Source: Gemmatimonadota bacterium (GTDB lineage: Bacteria > Gemmatimonadota > Gemmatimonadetes > Gemmatimonadales > GWC2-71-9). From it: a DNA stretch of 14,401 nucleotides. The stretch lies in assembly GCA_025360265.1 (NCBI GenBank), contig JANYCP010000151.1:1-14401 (forward strand), read 5' to 3'. A program made the translations under genes and the position numbers. This document shows, in pieces, positions 13,117 through 14,401 of the stretch. The notes under the pieces are model-generated. The model did not search any database. It was not told where the DNA came from and was given only the letters and a program-made list of their open reading frames with translations. Each line of letters starts with the position of its first letter. The stretch's first letter is position 1.

Positions 13117-14401
13117 TAAAATCCCTGCTGTTATACGTCAGCCCCTCGACCTGCAGCGCCTGAAACCGGCTCCCCACCACTTGGAGCACCGGCCCGCTCC
13201 ACTCGACGCGCCCCATGACCAGGATCACGATGGCGTGCTTCATGGCGTCGCGATCCTTCCCCTCGATCGTCTTCGGCACGATCACGTTGATATGTCCGTG
13301 CTCGTCCTCCAGGAGCAGAAAGATCGTGCCGTTGGCTGTCTGCGGTTGCTGGCGCGCGATCACCAGCCCCGACACCACCACCGTTTCGCGATTCGGCACG
13401 TCCAGCACCGACCTGCTGTCCTTTACATCAAGACGATCAAGCTTTTTGCGCAGGGCTTCCATCGGATGGCCGTCGAGGCAGAAGCCGGTGGCGTAATAGT
13501 CCAGCAGGATCCGCCGGTGTCGCGACATCGGTCGCGGATCGAGCGCCGCCTCGTGGGCCGGCGCCAGTGGCATCGTGTCACCCGCAACGCGCAACGCTTC
13601 CCATGCCGCCTTGCGACGATCCGGTTCCCACGCAGCAAACGCACCACCCTGCGCCAACGTGATCGACGCGGCCCGATCCAACCCAGCACGACGCACCACA
13701 TCGCCAATCCCCGCGAAGGGGCGCGCCCCGTGCGCCCCTTCCAACGCATCGAGATGTCTGTCTCCCAATCCCCGCACAAACCGCCACCCCACCCGCAGCA
13801 CCGGAACATCCGGATTGGCCCCCGGTTCCGTGGTGCAATCACGCGACCCATCGCGCAGGCACGGTGGCTTGAGCGGCACACCATGGCGTCGCGCATCGTG
13901 CAGTAACGTGCTGACCGAGTAGAACCCCATTGGCTGCGAGTTGAGCAGGCCGAGATAGAACTCAGTGGGATGATTCTGCTTGAGCCATGCGGTGGCGTAG
14001 GCAATCAGCGCGAAGCTCCACGCGTGCGATTCCGGGAATCCATAATTCGCAAAACCGCGCAAGTCCGACTCGATCTGTGCTGCCACCGCCGGTGCCACTC
14101 GCTTCTCGATCATCCGCTCGCGCAAATCAGCAAGTGCCGCGATCAGCCGCGCTTCCTTCCGCACATTTCCCATGGTGCGGCGCAGCATGTCCGCTTCTGC
14201 TGGCGTATACCCCGCCAGTGCAATCGCGATCGCCATCGCCTGTTCCTGGAAGATCGGAATCCCCTGGGTGCGCGCCAGGATGGGTTCAAGCCGCGGATCA
14301 GCGTATACCACCGTCTCACGACCGCGCCGCCGCTCGGTGTATGGCTTGACGAAGCGCGCCATGATCGGACCGGGGCGAATCAGCGCCACCTGCACGGTGA
14401 T
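13112..14401 (-). CDS. dnaE2: Error-prone DNA polymerase DnaE2 (ImuC), C-terminal part
   Basis: The frame is open to the right edge, leaving 429 C-terminal residues of a protein normally above 1000. The opening RPGPI (fragment residues 9-13) and IFQEQ (50-54) belong to the end of the C-family polymerase palm/fingers, followed by AGYTPAEADMLRRTMG (63-78). GFPESHAWSFALIAYATAWLK (about 121-141) and LLNSQPMGFYSVSTLLHDAR (about 152-171) are forms characteristic of DnaE2 rather than the replicative DnaE1. A helix-hairpin-helix region follows (about 205-255), then an OB-fold (about 340-376), and the C-terminus SRDFR is typical of the family. DnaE2 works with ImuA and ImuB in SOS-induced translesion synthesis; whether imuA/imuB lie upstream cannot be seen. 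The N-terminal PHP domain and catalytic aspartates are outside the window. The stop TAG falls in the edge of the heptamer repeat. Confidence 0.93.
   Translation of the reverse strand: MTVQVALIRPGPIMARFVKPYTERRRGRETVVYADPRLEPILARTQGIPIFQEQAMAIAIALAGYTPAEADMLRRTMGNVRKEARLIAALADLRERMIEKRVAPAVAAQIESDLRGFANYGFPESHAWSFALIAYATAWLKQNHPTEFYLGLLNSQPMGFYSVSTLLHDARRHGVPLKPPCLRDGSRDCTTEPGANPDVPVLRVGWRFVRGLGDRHLDALEGAHGARPFAGIGDVVRRAGLDRAASITLAQGGAFAAWEPDRRKAAWEALRVAGDTMPLAPAHEAALDPRPMSRHRRILLDYYATGFCLDGHPMEALRKKLDRLDVKDSRSVLDVPNRETVVVSGLVIARQQPQTANGTIFLLLEDEHGHINVIVPKTIEGKDRDAMKHAIVILVMGRVEWSGPVLQVVGSRFQALQVEGLTYNSRDFR

Noticed and set aside
13049..13906. 285-residue + strand frame beginning with repeated SPISYLL units
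   Set aside because: The repeats are only the TCCTATC heptamer read in three phases (21 bases = 7 residues), and the rest is antisense to dnaE2.

Overview
The window reads as an ordinary, densely packed chromosomal segment of a high-GC, diderm bacterium, most likely a member of the Gemmatimonadota or a close relative in the FCB group. This placement is inferred from four things: the Bacteroidota-like GGxGMxGxxVHEAVLAxG form of PurN, a DUF2723 membrane protein next to a YCF48-like propeller, a lipoprotein full of D-(S/T)-(A/I/L/V/M/T) tripeptides, and a heptose-phosphatase gene that implies LPS. No rRNA, tRNA, CRISPR array, transposase or phage gene was found.

Layout. Positions 1-468 (+) hold the C-terminal end of an M20-family metallohydrolase. 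It converges on, and overlaps by 20 bases, the last gene of a long minus-strand cluster running from 11010 down to 449. In transcription order the cluster is: a membrane-anchored BON-like protein; valS; an Ig-like lipoprotein; gmhB; purN; purH; a DUF2723 polytopic membrane protein; and a YCF48-like beta-propeller. The junctions are 4-base GTGA or 1-base overlaps, one 13-base overlap, or gaps of 13-24 bases, so this is almost certainly one operon. It mixes translation, purine synthesis (steps 3, 9 and 10), LPS heptose synthesis and envelope proteins. Upstream of it, thrS is transcribed divergently (+) from a 57-base intergenic region. thrS then converges on the 3' end of an error-prone DNA polymerase gene (dnaE2, minus strand), which runs off the right edge.

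The most unusual DNA lies between thrS and dnaE2: five perfect GATAGGA heptamers facing seven perfect TCCTATC heptamers across a 10-base loop, which gives an exact 37-bp stem. A second, unrelated heptamer array (three degenerate GARRCGA units) sits in frame inside valS, where it lengthens a zinc-knuckle loop of the synthetase. The most interesting protein-level signal is the lipoprotein at 6591-7895. Fourteen of its 30 aspartates start a tripeptide matching the Bacteroidota O-glycosylation sequon, and the same operon encodes a DUF2723 protein, a family related to GT-C O-mannosyltransferases. Together they suggest a possible exported-protein O-glycosylation unit. This is a hypothesis, not an established function.
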